Below, piece after piece: positions 1-7,862 of a stretch of 64,000 bases of DNA (its first letter is position 1; each line of letters opens with the position of its first letter). The DNA is from UBA7803 sp041690675 (GTDB lineage Bacteria; Pseudomonadota; Gammaproteobacteria; Pseudomonadales; Azotimanducaceae), in the NCBI GenBank assembly GCA_041690675.1, contig JAWLGU010000007.1, forward strand, positions 28,677-92,676. Reading direction: 5' to 3'. Below the pieces are notes generated by a model. That model was not told where the DNA came from. It searched no databases and was given only the letters and a program-made list of their open reading frames with translations. Made by a program: the position numbers and the translations under genes.

Positions 1-606
1 TGGCAACTGGGCATCCACGCCATCGGCGACGCCGCCATCGAGCTCACGGTGACCGATCTGACGGCAGCTCTCGACGCCCATCCGCGCCCGGATCACCGCC
101 ATTACCTCAATCACTTCACCATGATGCCGAGCCGATCCACCATGGAGACCATGGCCCGCTACGGCATCGCCATCACCCAGCAGCCGAACTTCACCCATAC
201 CCTGGAGGGCCGCTACCTCGCGAACCTCGACCCGCAGCGGGTGGCGACCATCAACTCTTTGCGCACTCCCATGCGCCTGGGCATCCACTCGGCCATCTCC
301 AGCGACATACTGCCCATCGGCCCGACCGTGGGTCTCTACGCCGCGGTGACACGTCGCGGCCTCAGTGGGCGGGTACTGGGCGCGGACGAGCGCATCGGGA
401 TGGCACAGGCGCTGCGGGCGTATACGGTGGCCGGCGCCTGGCTGACCCGCGAGGAGAACCACAAGGGCACTCTGGAGCCCGGCAAGCTCGCCGACTTCAT
501 CGTGCTTTCAGCGGATCCGCTCCAGCAGAGCGGCCAGGACATCCTCCGGCTCTCCGTCCTGGAAACCTGGCTCGGTGGGCGGCGCGTGTTCGCCGCGGGC
601 CGGTGA
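1..606 (+). CDS. Amidohydrolase family protein (YtcJ-like), C-terminal part, cut by the window edge
   Basis: The reading frame is open from base 1, so the gene begins upstream. The first residues read WQLGIHAIGDAAI, the metal-site HxxGD motif typical of YtcJ-type members of the amidohydrolase superfamily. The end carries the usual tail of the family: a DERI..AQALRAYTVAGAW helix, then GTLEPGKLADFIVLSADPL, the strand that closes the small beta-sandwich domain. These enzymes hydrolyse C-N bonds of amides or cyclic substrates using a metal centre, and the substrate here cannot be told. About 201 residues are visible, roughly a third of a normal YtcJ protein (about 550). The assignment to the family is firm; the reaction is not known. 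Confidence 0.85.
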   Translation, partial: WQLGIHAIGDAAIELTVTDLTAALDAHPRPDHRHYLNHFTMMPSRSTMETMARYGIAITQQPNFTHTLEGRYLANLDPQRVATINSLRTPMRLGIHSAISSDILPIGPTVGLYAAVTRRGLSGRVLGADERIGMAQALRAYTVAGAWLTREENHKGTLEPGKLADFIVLSADPLQQSGQDILRLSVLETWLGGRRVFAAGR

Positions 607-715
607 TCGCCGGTGGCGCGGCGACCCGGGGGATCGGCGAAACCGTGATCCAGGTCACGGACCGCGCGAGAAGCCATTCATAGCATCCTCTCATCAGGCA
701 CCCGAGGGTGGCGAA

Positions 716-1072
716 GTGAGAACCTTGGCTCGTTTCGAAGGCCGGCTGTTCGCGGAAGCCGGAATCCTGTTTCTCGTGGTCGAAGCCGACGTCGCCGCCG
801 GCGTCGCGCGCGTGAGCTTCCGGCTGGAGGGCCAGACCCAGGTCCTCGAGCTGCCGCTCGCCGAAGTGGCCCGCCGCCTGTCCTCCGGCGGCGAGCTGAA
901 GCTGGACAACCTGAACGGTCCGGTGGCGGCCAAGCGCATCGTGCGCAAGGGCGACGGCTGGTTCTTCGCGGCGCGGGAAGGCCTCATGGGGCCTTTCGAC
1001 TCCGGGCAGGCGGCGCAGCGCGAGCTGGCGCGCCACGTGCTGTCCATGCAGAGCCCGACGGTCGCTCACTGA
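716..1072 (+). CDS. Small conserved protein with a WYF-type C-terminal motif (DUF6316-like)
   Basis: A 118-residue protein with no signal peptide or membrane segment. I chose the GTG at 716 because a gagggtgg stretch lies just upstream and the residues before it look like non-coding translation. The C-terminal third reads GDGWFFAAREGLMGPFDSG followed by an AxxxL helix. This resembles the WYFxTREGxxxGPFxSxxxAxxxL signature of short uncharacterised gammaproteobacterial proteins (DUF6316-like, from memory). The N-terminal part looks like beta strands. It lies between the amidohydrolase and osmC on the same strand, but with gaps of about 110 and 80 bases, so co-transcription is uncertain. Function unknown. 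Confidence 0.6.
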   Translation: MRTLARFEGRLFAEAGILFLVVEADVAAGVARVSFRLEGQTQVLELPLAEVARRLSSGGELKLDNLNGPVAAKRIVRKGDGWFFAAREGLMGPFDSGQAAQRELARHVLSMQSPTVAH

Positions 1073-1139
1073 CCGTCGGCTCGCCACCCCTCCGGTCGTT
1101 GGCCGCGTTCTTGCTGCAGGAAGACTCTCGTCCGCAGCC

Positions 1140-1149
1140 AAGGAGGTGA
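1140..1149 (+). promoter_or_regulatory. Perfect anti-16S ribosome binding site of the OsmC gene
   Basis: The bases AAGGAGGTGA match the full anti-Shine-Dalgarno complement. They sit six bases (after AGGAGG) ahead of the ATG at 1153. This fixes the start of the OsmC gene and suggests strong translation; most other genes in the window have weaker sites. Confidence 0.85.
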
Positions 1150-1152
1150 CGT

Positions 1153-1578
1153 ATGAAACGCAATGCGCGCGCACGTTGGCAGGGCGGCCTGAAGAACGGC
1201 CGGGGCACCCTCACCACCGACAGCAGCGTCCTGTCGGACACGCCCTACTCGTTCGCCACCCGATTCGAGAACGCCGCAGGGAGCAACCCCGAGGAGCTGA
1301 TCGCGGCGGCCCACGCGGGATGCTTCTCGATGGCGCTGTCCATGATCCTCGGGGAAGCCGGCGTGGAGCCGGAGCAGATCGATACGCGTGCCACGGTCAC
1401 CATCGAGCAGCAGGACGGCGGCTTCGCCATTCCCGCCGTCCATCTCGCGACCGAGGTGCGAGCGCCCGGGCTGGAGGAAGCGGCGTTCCGGGAAGCCGCC
1501 GAGCAGGCCAAGCTCGGTTGTCCGGTCAGCAAGGTCCTCAGGGCGGAGATCACGCTGGACGCGAAGCTGACCGGCTGA
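1153..1578 (+). CDS. OsmC/OhrA family organic hydroperoxide reductase
   Basis: A complete 141-residue OsmC-fold protein, the usual length for the family. Both reactive cysteines are present: C57 in AAAHAGCFSMAL and C123 in KLGCPVSKVL. This pair reduces organic hydroperoxides using lipoyl or dithiol reductants in the cytoplasm. The N-terminus (RARWQGGLKNGRGTL) matches the OsmC rather than the Ohr subgroup. The start follows a perfect ribosome site. The protein probably protects against peroxide or osmotic stress; no regulator lies next to it. The neighbouring AlkA-type gene would fit a damage-response theme, but an 86-base gap leaves an operon open. Confidence 0.93.
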   Translation: MKRNARARWQGGLKNGRGTLTTDSSVLSDTPYSFATRFENAAGSNPEELIAAAHAGCFSMALSMILGEAGVEPEQIDTRATVTIEQQDGGFAIPAVHLATEVRAPGLEEAAFREAAEQAKLGCPVSKVLRAEITLDAKLTG

Positions 1579-1664
1579 GGCGCCGGCGGCGTCCCCTGTG
1601 TCGGGCGGGCGGTGATGACGAGTAGAATGACCGCGCGAAACAGGACGACGTCAGGGGGTGGCGG

Positions 1665-2285
1665 GTGTCAGCGATGGGCGAAGCGGAGCAGCACCTGATG
1701 CGGGTATGTCCCGCCATGCGCAGGCACGTGCCGAATCACCCGCCGTACCCCGTCGCGTTTCGCCGTTTCAAGGATCCCTACCGGGCGCTCATCCGGGCCG
1801 TGGTCTATCAGCAGCTCTCCGGCAAGGCGGCCGCCACCATCTACGGCCGGCTCATGGCGGTGTACGGCAGGAGCCACCCCGACCCGGCGACGCTCCTGGA
1901 GACGCCGGACGAGCGGCTGCGCGGCGCCGGCTTGTCGCGGCAGAAGATCGCGGCCGTGAAGGACATCGCGCAGAAGCGCCTCGACGGGGTGATTCCTCAT
2001 CACCGGACCGTCGTCCGCTTGCCCGACGAGGAGATCATCGGCCGGCTCACCGCCGTGCGTGGCGTGGGCCGCTGGACGGTGGAGATGTATCTCATCTTCT
2101 CGCTGGGGCGGCCCGACGTGCTACCGGTGGACGATCTCGGCGTGCGTAAAGGGGCGGAGAAGTTGCTCGACCGTCCGCTCACCCCGAAGGAGCTCGGCGC
2201 CTACGGCGAGCGCTGGGCGCCCTGGCGCTCCGCTGCCGCCTGGCACTGCTGGCGGGCCGTGGAGACGGTTGTGATGGCGTCCTGA
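1665..2285 (+). CDS. alkA: DNA-3-methyladenine glycosylase II (AlkA type, HhH-GPD)
   Basis: A 206-residue HhH-GPD base-excision glycosylase that removes alkylated bases from DNA. The helix-hairpin-helix is visible as LTAVRGVGRWTVEMYLIFS (about residues 128-146). It is followed by the DVLPVDDLGV segment, whose D156/D157 pair contains the catalytic aspartate. The last part (AYGERWAPWRSAAAWHCW) closely follows the end of E. coli AlkA (YAERWKPWRSYALLHIW). It lacks the N-terminal TBP-like domain of E. coli AlkA (282 residues), so it belongs to the short form common in proteobacteria. It starts at GTG 1665, after a GGGGGTGG site. Regulation by Ada is not visible. Confidence 0.9.
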   Translation: MSAMGEAEQHLMRVCPAMRRHVPNHPPYPVAFRRFKDPYRALIRAVVYQQLSGKAAATIYGRLMAVYGRSHPDPATLLETPDERLRGAGLSRQKIAAVKDIAQKRLDGVIPHHRTVVRLPDEEIIGRLTAVRGVGRWTVEMYLIFSLGRPDVLPVDDLGVRKGAEKLLDRPLTPKELGAYGERWAPWRSAAAWHCWRAVETVVMAS

Positions 2286-2308
2286 GCGGAGCCGTCGGCG
2301 GCGGAGCT

Positions 2309-2989
2309 TCAGTGCGACGCCGCCGCATCCGCGAGGGGCGGGCCGCTGAACTCGGCCTCTATGATCACCTGCACCTCGTCGCCGACCCCCAGCGTGGTGC
2401 CGGGCTCGGGGATACCGAAGGTCATGCCGTACTCCGACCGCCGCAGCGTGCCCCGCGCGGAGAAGCCGATGCGCGCGCTGGGGTCCATGGGATGGCCCGC
2501 GTAGCCGCCGTTGAAGGTGGCCTCCAAAGCCATGGGCCGAGCCACGCCGCGCAGGGTGAGCTCGCCGTCGATGCGGGCGGTGTTGGCGCCGGTGAGCACC
2601 ACATCCTTCGAGCGGAAGATCATCTGCGGATGCTCCTCGGCATCGAGCCACTCCTCGCCGAGGAGCTGGGCGTTGAAATCCAACTGCTCGGGGAAGGGAA
2701 AGTCGGTCTCGAGGGATCGGGCATCCACCGTGGCCATCAGCCGGGCGGCGGCCGGCTTCCGGGGATCGAACCGAAGCTCGGCGTCGAAGCGGGTGAAACG
2801 CGCCGTGTACATGGAAAACCCCAGGTGATCGACGCGGAAGATCAGGCTCGCGTGGGACGGGTCGAGCCGGTAGGCGCCCCCCGGCACGTCGGGCGCCAGG
2901 TCCGCCACGCCGGGGGCCGCGGCGGCGGGCACCGGGCCGAGCAGGATCAGCGGGATCAGGGCGCAGGTCGCGAGCAGAGTCGTCTTCAC
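2309..2989 (-). CDS. Exported YceI family protein
   Basis: A 226-residue periplasmic protein of the YceI family: an extended lipocalin-like barrel that binds polyprenyl or other long lipid chains. The start is the GTG at 2989, chosen because the first residues then form a clean signal peptide (KTTLLATCALIPLILLGPVPAAAA). The mature part begins with the family opening YRLDPSHASLIFRVDHLGFS and carries LTLRGVARPMALEATFN, the conserved LTxxGxxxPVxL strand. The C-terminus reads EVQVIIEAEF, typical of YceI. It is divergent from the propeller gene at 3170, with a 180-base shared control region in which I see no convincing motif. Confidence 0.92.
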   Translation of the reverse strand: MKTTLLATCALIPLILLGPVPAAAAPGVADLAPDVPGGAYRLDPSHASLIFRVDHLGFSMYTARFTRFDAELRFDPRKPAAARLMATVDARSLETDFPFPEQLDFNAQLLGEEWLDAEEHPQMIFRSKDVVLTGANTARIDGELTLRGVARPMALEATFNGGYAGHPMDPSARIGFSARGTLRRSEYGMTFGIPEPGTTLGVGDEVQVIIEAEFSGPPLADAAASH

Positions 2990-3169
2990 AGCAGGGCTCC
3001 AGGTTCCGTTCACATACCCGATGATCGTACGAGCGCCGCCGAATTCGACAACCGCGGCCCCGATGGCACGGCTCGAGCCCAATCCGCCGCCGGCGGGGAG
3101 GTGCTCTTCTGTCGATTTGCGCCTAAGCTGGACGACCAACGGGTACCACTTGCGATCGGTGAGGTCAGC

Positions 3170-4372
3170 ATGAGCGGAATTCGTGTCCTCGTCGGCACCC
3201 GTAAGGGCGCCTTCATCATCACGGCGGACGGTACGCGCCGCGACTGGTCGGTGACCGGGCCGCACTTCGCGGGCTGGGAGGTCTACCACATGAAAGGGTC
3301 CCCGGTGGACCCGGACCGGATCTACGCCTCCCAGACCAGCAGCTGGTTCGGCCAGATCATTCAGCGCTCCAGCGACGGCGGAACCACCTGGGAGCAGCCG
3401 GGCCTCGGGCCGGGCGACATGCCGAGCTTCGACGCTCCGCCGGAAGACGGCGGCATGCCCCCCAAGGCCCCCAACCGCTTCGTCTACGACACGTCTGCGG
3501 AAACCGGCAAGCCGCTCACCACCCACCAGTGGTACGACGGCACCCAGCACCCGTGGGAGTTCGCCCGGGTGTGGCACCTGGAGCCGTCGCTCAGCGACCC
3601 CGACGTGGTCTACGCCGGGGTGGAGGACGCGGCGCTGTTCCGCTCCACGAACGGCGGCGAGTCGTGGCACGAGCTCGCCGGCCTGCGCGGCCACGGCACC
3701 GGACCCGACTGGCAGCCGGGCGCCGGCGGCCTGTGCCTGCACACCATCCTGCTCGATCCGCAGAACACGGAGCGCATGTTCGTCGCCATCTCGTCGGCGG
3801 GCGCGTTCCGCACCGACGACGGCGGCCAGAGCTGGCGTCCCATCAACCGGGGCCTGGTGTCCGAGTACATCCCGAACCCCACCGCGGAGGTGGGCCACTG
3901 CGTTCACTGCCTCACCATGCACCCGGCCCGCCCGGACGTGCTCTACATGCAGAAGCACTGGGACGTGATGCGCAGCGACGACGGCGGCGATTCGTGGCAC
4001 GAGGTGAGCGGCAATCTGCCGAGCGACTTCGGCTTCCCCATCGGCGTGCACGCCCACGAGCCCGAGACCGTCTACGTGGTGCCCATCAAGAGCGATTCGG
4101 AGCACTACCCGCCCGACGGCCGGCTGCGGGTCTACCGCAGCCGCAGCGGTGGCCACGAATGGGAGGCCCTCACCGAAGGCCTGCCCCAGGCGAACTGCTA
4201 CGTGAACGTGCTGCGGGACGCCATGGCCGTGGACGCGCTCGATCCCTGCGGCATCTACTTCGGCACCACCGGCGGGCAGGTGTACGCGTCGGCGGACGGC
4301 GGCGACCATTGGGCGCCCATCGTCCGCGACCTGCCTCCCGTGCTGTCGGTGGAAGTACAGACCCTCTCATGA
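3170..4372 (+). CDS. BNR/Asp-box beta-propeller protein (sialidase/VPS10-like fold)
   Basis: A 400-residue protein without a signal peptide. It opens with MSGIRVLVGTRKGAF and carries six Asp-box motifs of the S/TxDxGxxW form: SSDGGTTW, STNGGESW, TDDGGQSW, SDDGGDSW, SRSGGHEW and SADGGDHW. Such repeats mark the blades of a six- to seven-bladed propeller, as in sialidases and VPS10/BNR glycosidase-like proteins. Sialidase catalytic residues are not evident, so a hydrolase label would overreach. The stop codon overlaps the start of the MoaD/ThiS-like gene (ATGA at 4369-4372), which shows translational coupling. Function unknown; a scaffold or sensor acting with the small ubiquitin-like partner is an inference. 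Confidence 0.8.
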   Translation: MSGIRVLVGTRKGAFIITADGTRRDWSVTGPHFAGWEVYHMKGSPVDPDRIYASQTSSWFGQIIQRSSDGGTTWEQPGLGPGDMPSFDAPPEDGGMPPKAPNRFVYDTSAETGKPLTTHQWYDGTQHPWEFARVWHLEPSLSDPDVVYAGVEDAALFRSTNGGESWHELAGLRGHGTGPDWQPGAGGLCLHTILLDPQNTERMFVAISSAGAFRTDDGGQSWRPINRGLVSEYIPNPTAEVGHCVHCLTMHPARPDVLYMQKHWDVMRSDDGGDSWHEVSGNLPSDFGFPIGVHAHEPETVYVVPIKSDSEHYPPDGRLRVYRSRSGGHEWEALTEGLPQANCYVNVLRDAMAVDALDPCGIYFGTTGGQVYASADGGDHWAPIVRDLPPVLSVEVQTLS

Positions 4373-4665
4373 TCCGGGTGATCCTGCCGCACCAGCTGCA
4401 GACCCTGGCCAAGGCGGATCGGGAGGTGTGCGTCGACGTCGGGGGCCCGGTGACCCAGCGCGCCGTGCTCGACGCGCTGGAGGCCGCCTATCCCGCGCTG
4501 CGCGGCACCATCCGCGATGGCGAATCGGGCCAGCGCCGCCCCAGGGTGCGGATCTTCGCCTGCAACGAGGACGTCTCCCACGACCCGCCCGATGCGCCGC
4601 TGCCGGAGGCCGTCGCCTCGGGGGCGGAGCCGCTGTTCATCCTCGGGGCCATCTCCGGGGGCTGA
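4369..4665 (+). CDS. MoaD/ThiS family ubiquitin-like protein
   Basis: A 98-residue protein ending in ISGG. The C-terminal GG is the site that is adenylated and thiocarboxylated in the MoaD/ThiS sulfur carriers. The beta-grasp pattern is visible: RVILPHQLQTLA, then TQRAVLDALEAAYPALRGTI, then an RIFACNEDV strand and a PLFILGAISGG tail. Its start overlaps the stop of the propeller gene by four bases. No MoeB/ThiF-type activating enzyme, MoaE or ThiG lies nearby. It may therefore borrow an E1-like enzyme from elsewhere, or serve a non-cofactor role together with the propeller protein. The family assignment is fairly safe, the role is open. Confidence 0.82.
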   Translation: MIRVILPHQLQTLAKADREVCVDVGGPVTQRAVLDALEAAYPALRGTIRDGESGQRRPRVRIFACNEDVSHDPPDAPLPEAVASGAEPLFILGAISGG

Positions 4666-4674
4666 GCGGGTGGA

Positions 4675-5391
4675 ATGAGCGCGTTGCCGCGCCCCATCCG
4701 ATGCCCGCCCTGGCGCCGTGCGCGCGGCCGGCTCTTGGCGCTGGCGCTGCTCGCCGTCCTGAGCTCCGTCCCCGCCGCGGGGGCGGAAACTCCGCTGATC
4801 GGGCGGGTGCAGCACGTAGCCGACGGCGACACCCTGACGGTGAAGACCGACCGGGCGCGCTACCGCATTCGCCTCCACGAGATCGACGCGCCCGAGCACC
4901 GTCAGCCCGGGAGCCGCGAAGCCCGCCAGGCCCTGGCGGGCAAGGTGGAGGGCAAGTACGTGCGGGTGGAGGTGGAGACGGTGGACGACTACGGCCGCAC
5001 GGTGGGCAAGGTCTGGCTCGGCAACCGGGACATCAATCGCGAGCTGGTCCGGGAAGGGCACGCCTGGGCCTATCGCCGATACCTCCAGGACGATTCCCTG
5101 CTCGCGGACGAGCGCGCGGCGCGGCAAGCCGGCCGGGGCCTATGGGCCGCATCGGACCCGGTGCCCCCCTGGCAGTGGCGGCAGACGGCCCGGGCGGGCA
5201 ATGGCCGGAAGGGAGACGCCGCCCCCGGCGGCTGCGCCATCAAGGGCAACATCAACCGGCGCGGTGACCGCATCTACCACCGCCCCGGCGACCGGCACTA
5301 CGGCGAAACCCGCATCGACACCTCCCGGGGCGAGCGGTGGTTCTGCTCCGCCGAGGAGGCCGAGCGGGCGGGATGGCGGCGACCGCGATGA
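4675..5391 (+). CDS. Exported thermonuclease (SNase-like) with basic C-terminal cysteine domain
   Basis: A 238-residue protein with an N-terminal signal peptide (LLALALLAVLSSVPAAGA). The SNase fold spans about residues 40-160: HVADGDTLTVKTDRARYRIRLHEIDAPEHRQPGS holds the DGDT metal loop and the RLHEIDAPE active-site strand (quoted in two parts: HVADGDTLTV, and YRIRLHEIDAPEH), and VDDYGRTVGKVWLGN carries the second arginine. These enzymes cut DNA and RNA in the periplasm or outside the cell. The C-terminal 55 residues (from CAIKGNINRRGDRIYH to WFCSAEEAERAGWR) form a small two-cysteine module found at the end of many proteobacterial SNase-like proteins. It starts nine bases after the MoaD-like gene and may be read through from it. 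Confidence 0.88.
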   Translation: MSALPRPIRCPPWRRARGRLLALALLAVLSSVPAAGAETPLIGRVQHVADGDTLTVKTDRARYRIRLHEIDAPEHRQPGSREARQALAGKVEGKYVRVEVETVDDYGRTVGKVWLGNRDINRELVREGHAWAYRRYLQDDSLLADERAARQAGRGLWAASDPVPPWQWRQTARAGNGRKGDAAPGGCAIKGNINRRGDRIYHRPGDRHYGETRIDTSRGERWFCSAEEAERAGWRRPR

Positions 5392-5401
5392 ACGCCGCGA
5401 G

Positions 5402-7786
5402 TTACGAAGCGCCCGCATCGTGCCCGGGGCCCGGCGACAGCTCCACCACGGCGGCCTCCTCCTCGAGCTCGGCCATGGCTTCGTCGGCCGTTCTGCGCAG
5501 CAGCTCGCGTTCCTCCTCGCTCACCGCGCGCGGCGAGGCGTCGATGACGCACAGCGAACCGATTGCATGGCCGTTCCGGCTCCGCAACGGCGCGCCCGCG
5601 TAGAAACGGATGCCGTGCTCGAGCAGGAACGGGTTCCCGGCGAAGCGGGGGTCCTTCAACACGTCCTCGATGACCATGATGTCGTTCTCGGCCACGACGT
5701 GGCCGCAGATCGAGGTGTCGCGCGGGCTGCTGCCAGCCTGGGCGAGGTCCTCCGGCAGCCCCACCTGGCCGCCGAAGTGCTGGCTGTCCTCGTCGATCAG
5801 GTTGAACAGGGCGATGGGGACGTCGAACGCCTTGGCCAGACGCTTCGTGTAGTGCTCCAAGCGCTCGTCGCTCGCCTCCAGCGCCCGCAGCCGCCGCAGC
5901 TCGTCGAGCCGCGCCGTCTCGTCCGGCGGGATGGGGGCGGGCACGTATCCCGGCGACGGCGCGGTAGCCGCCTCCACCCCCTTCACGGCCTCCCGCAGGC
6001 CGCGCACGACTCTGGCTCCCTCGGGCAGGGTACCGAGGGACTCGGCACTGGACTCGGAGGATCGCCACATGCCGACGAGCACGGGCACCTCGGGCGCGTG
6101 CCGGACCAGCCGGCGCACCGTGGGCTTCACCCGCGAGGAGCGTCCAGGCTCGAGGTAGGAAAGGCAGACCACGTCGACGCCCCCCAGACCCGCGGCCGGC
6201 AGATGCTCGGATGACAGGGCATCGGCGTTGAGGATCCGCACCGCATAACCTCGGCGTTCGAGGAGCTGGCCGAGCATGGCGGCAACGGCCAGGTCGAGCG
6301 CGGACCGGCCCGCCGCGCAGATCACCGAGCCCCGCTCGCCCTGGGGTGCCTCCCCCTGCTCCAACCCGGCGGCTACCGGCTCGTCGCGGTCCGCCAGCTC
6401 GCCGATCAGCTCCAGCACCGTGCGCATCACGGCCAACCGGCGCTCCGGGCTCAATCCCTGCCGGGCATCGTCGGCGGCGGCATTGCGGAGCGCCGGCAGG
6501 GCGATGTCGTCGTAGAGATCCAGGAAGCTGTGCTCGTCGAGGTAGTCTTCGGCAATGACCGTGCTCTCGCCCGCGTCGCCGGCCAGCAGGCGCTGGTACA
6601 ACCGCTCCGGAAGCGAGAGCGCCGGAGCCCGCCCCAGCAGCACGTCGAGAAACGCGAGCTGGGGAAAGTACCGTCCCGCCACCGCCAGGCACACCGTCAA
6701 TGGGGTGGCGAGAAGCAGCCCCACGGGCCCCCAGAGCGCGGTCCAGAAGATGGCGGCGAAGATGATGGCCACCGCCGACATGCTGGTGCTGGCCCCGTAC
6801 AGCCAGGGCTCGATGAAGTTGTTGCTGATGAGCTCCAAGGCCAGGATCAGACCCAGGGTCAGCAACAGCGTGCTCCAGCCCGGATCCACGGCCACGGCCA
6901 GCAGCAGCGGGAACGCGGCTGAGAGAAACGGCCCCAGATACGGGATGAATCGCAGCATCACTGCGAGCACCGCCCACAGGAGCGCATTCGGAATGCCGAT
7001 GAAGTACAGGCCGATGCCGAACGGGACCCCGTAGGTCACGTTCACCACGAGCTGCATCAACAAGTACTGGCTGACCCGGGTCCCGGCCTCGTCCAGCACA
7101 TCGGTGGTCACGTTCATGTTCGAGCCGAGCAGGCGGATGACCCGATTGCGCAGGTCCTCCCGCTCCAGCAGCATGAAGATCACCAGCACGACCACGATGC
7201 CGGCCTTGCCGATGGGGCCGAGCAGCGGCGCGGCGAGCTGCGAGATCACCTGGTAAACCGACAGTGGCGGCTCCTGCACCTGCACCACGGGAACCTCGGG
7301 TGGGGGAGCATCCGGGTCCGGTTCCGTCGCCTCGGCGCGCAGGGTCTCGAACATGTCGGACAGGCGGTCCAGCACGCCGCCGCTGGGGGCCGCATCCTGC
7401 ACGCTCTCCAGCTTGGCGAGAATGTTCGACTGGTAGGAAGGCAGCTCCGCCGCGAGCTGCACGGCCTGCACCCCGAGCAGGAGCGCCAGCGCCCCCACCA
7501 CCAGAAACGCAAGCAGCGCGATCAGCAGCACCGCCAGCACCCGGGGCACGCCTACCCGTTGCAACCGCGTCACCAGAGGCGCCAGAAGAAAGCTCAGCAG
7601 AATCGCGATAGCCAAGGGGATCAGCACGTCGCGGCCGACGTAGAGAACGGCGACGACGAGGGTGACGCCTATGGCGAAACCGAGCCGGGAGGAGGCGGGG
7701 CGGCCCTCGCCCTTACCCCCCGCCGCCTGGGGCGGGCTGCGGCCCACGGCCTCTGATCTCTGGCTGCGAGTATCGGGGTTGGCCAC
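5402..7786 (-). CDS. AI-2E-type (PerM) permease fused to a Rossmann-like domain and a GAF domain
   Basis: A 794-residue protein, more than twice the usual permease length (about 350). Residues 38-380 form an AI-2E/PerM transporter: hydrophobic segments at 37-70 and 82-110, a soluble loop rich in proline and acid at 150-175, and the family core MLRFIPYLGPFLSA and LLLATPLTVCLAVAGRYFPQLAF. Residues about 487-600 look like an alpha/beta sheet (VICAAGRSALDLAVAAML, then GGVDVVCLSYLEPG, then EVPVLVGMW), reminiscent of a B12-binding fold but lacking the DxHxxG cobalamin motif. Residues about 640-775 are a GAF domain (TSICGHVVAENDIMVIEDVL, APLRSRNGHAIGSLCVIDA). The transported substrate is unknown; the soluble part may gate transport by ligand binding. 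Confidence 0.85.
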   Translation of the reverse strand: MANPDTRSQRSEAVGRSPPQAAGGKGEGRPASSRLGFAIGVTLVVAVLYVGRDVLIPLAIAILLSFLLAPLVTRLQRVGVPRVLAVLLIALLAFLVVGALALLLGVQAVQLAAELPSYQSNILAKLESVQDAAPSGGVLDRLSDMFETLRAEATEPDPDAPPPEVPVVQVQEPPLSVYQVISQLAAPLLGPIGKAGIVVVLVIFMLLEREDLRNRVIRLLGSNMNVTTDVLDEAGTRVSQYLLMQLVVNVTYGVPFGIGLYFIGIPNALLWAVLAVMLRFIPYLGPFLSAAFPLLLAVAVDPGWSTLLLTLGLILALELISNNFIEPWLYGASTSMSAVAIIFAAIFWTALWGPVGLLLATPLTVCLAVAGRYFPQLAFLDVLLGRAPALSLPERLYQRLLAGDAGESTVIAEDYLDEHSFLDLYDDIALPALRNAAADDARQGLSPERRLAVMRTVLELIGELADRDEPVAAGLEQGEAPQGERGSVICAAGRSALDLAVAAMLGQLLERRGYAVRILNADALSSEHLPAAGLGGVDVVCLSYLEPGRSSRVKPTVRRLVRHAPEVPVLVGMWRSSESSAESLGTLPEGARVVRGLREAVKGVEAATAPSPGYVPAPIPPDETARLDELRRLRALEASDERLEHYTKRLAKAFDVPIALFNLIDEDSQHFGGQVGLPEDLAQAGSSPRDTSICGHVVAENDIMVIEDVLKDPRFAGNPFLLEHGIRFYAGAPLRSRNGHAIGSLCVIDASPRAVSEEERELLRRTADEAMAELEEEAAVVELSPGPGHDAGAS

Positions 7787-7862
7787 CGCAGGCGCGCCTG
7801 AGGAGTGCTGTGGCGCGGGTGATGCACACCCCGTGCCGAGCCGCCCGAGGGTGCCTGTTCCC

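Noticed and set aside
3529..4368. In-frame upstream extension of the MoaD-like gene
   Set aside because: The extension is an alternative frame of the propeller gene and is arginine-rich noise. The ATGA overlap gives a natural start at 4369.
3170..4372. True sialidase
   Set aside because: The Asp boxes show only the propeller fold. The arginine triad and the nucleophile tyrosine pattern of sialidases are not evident.
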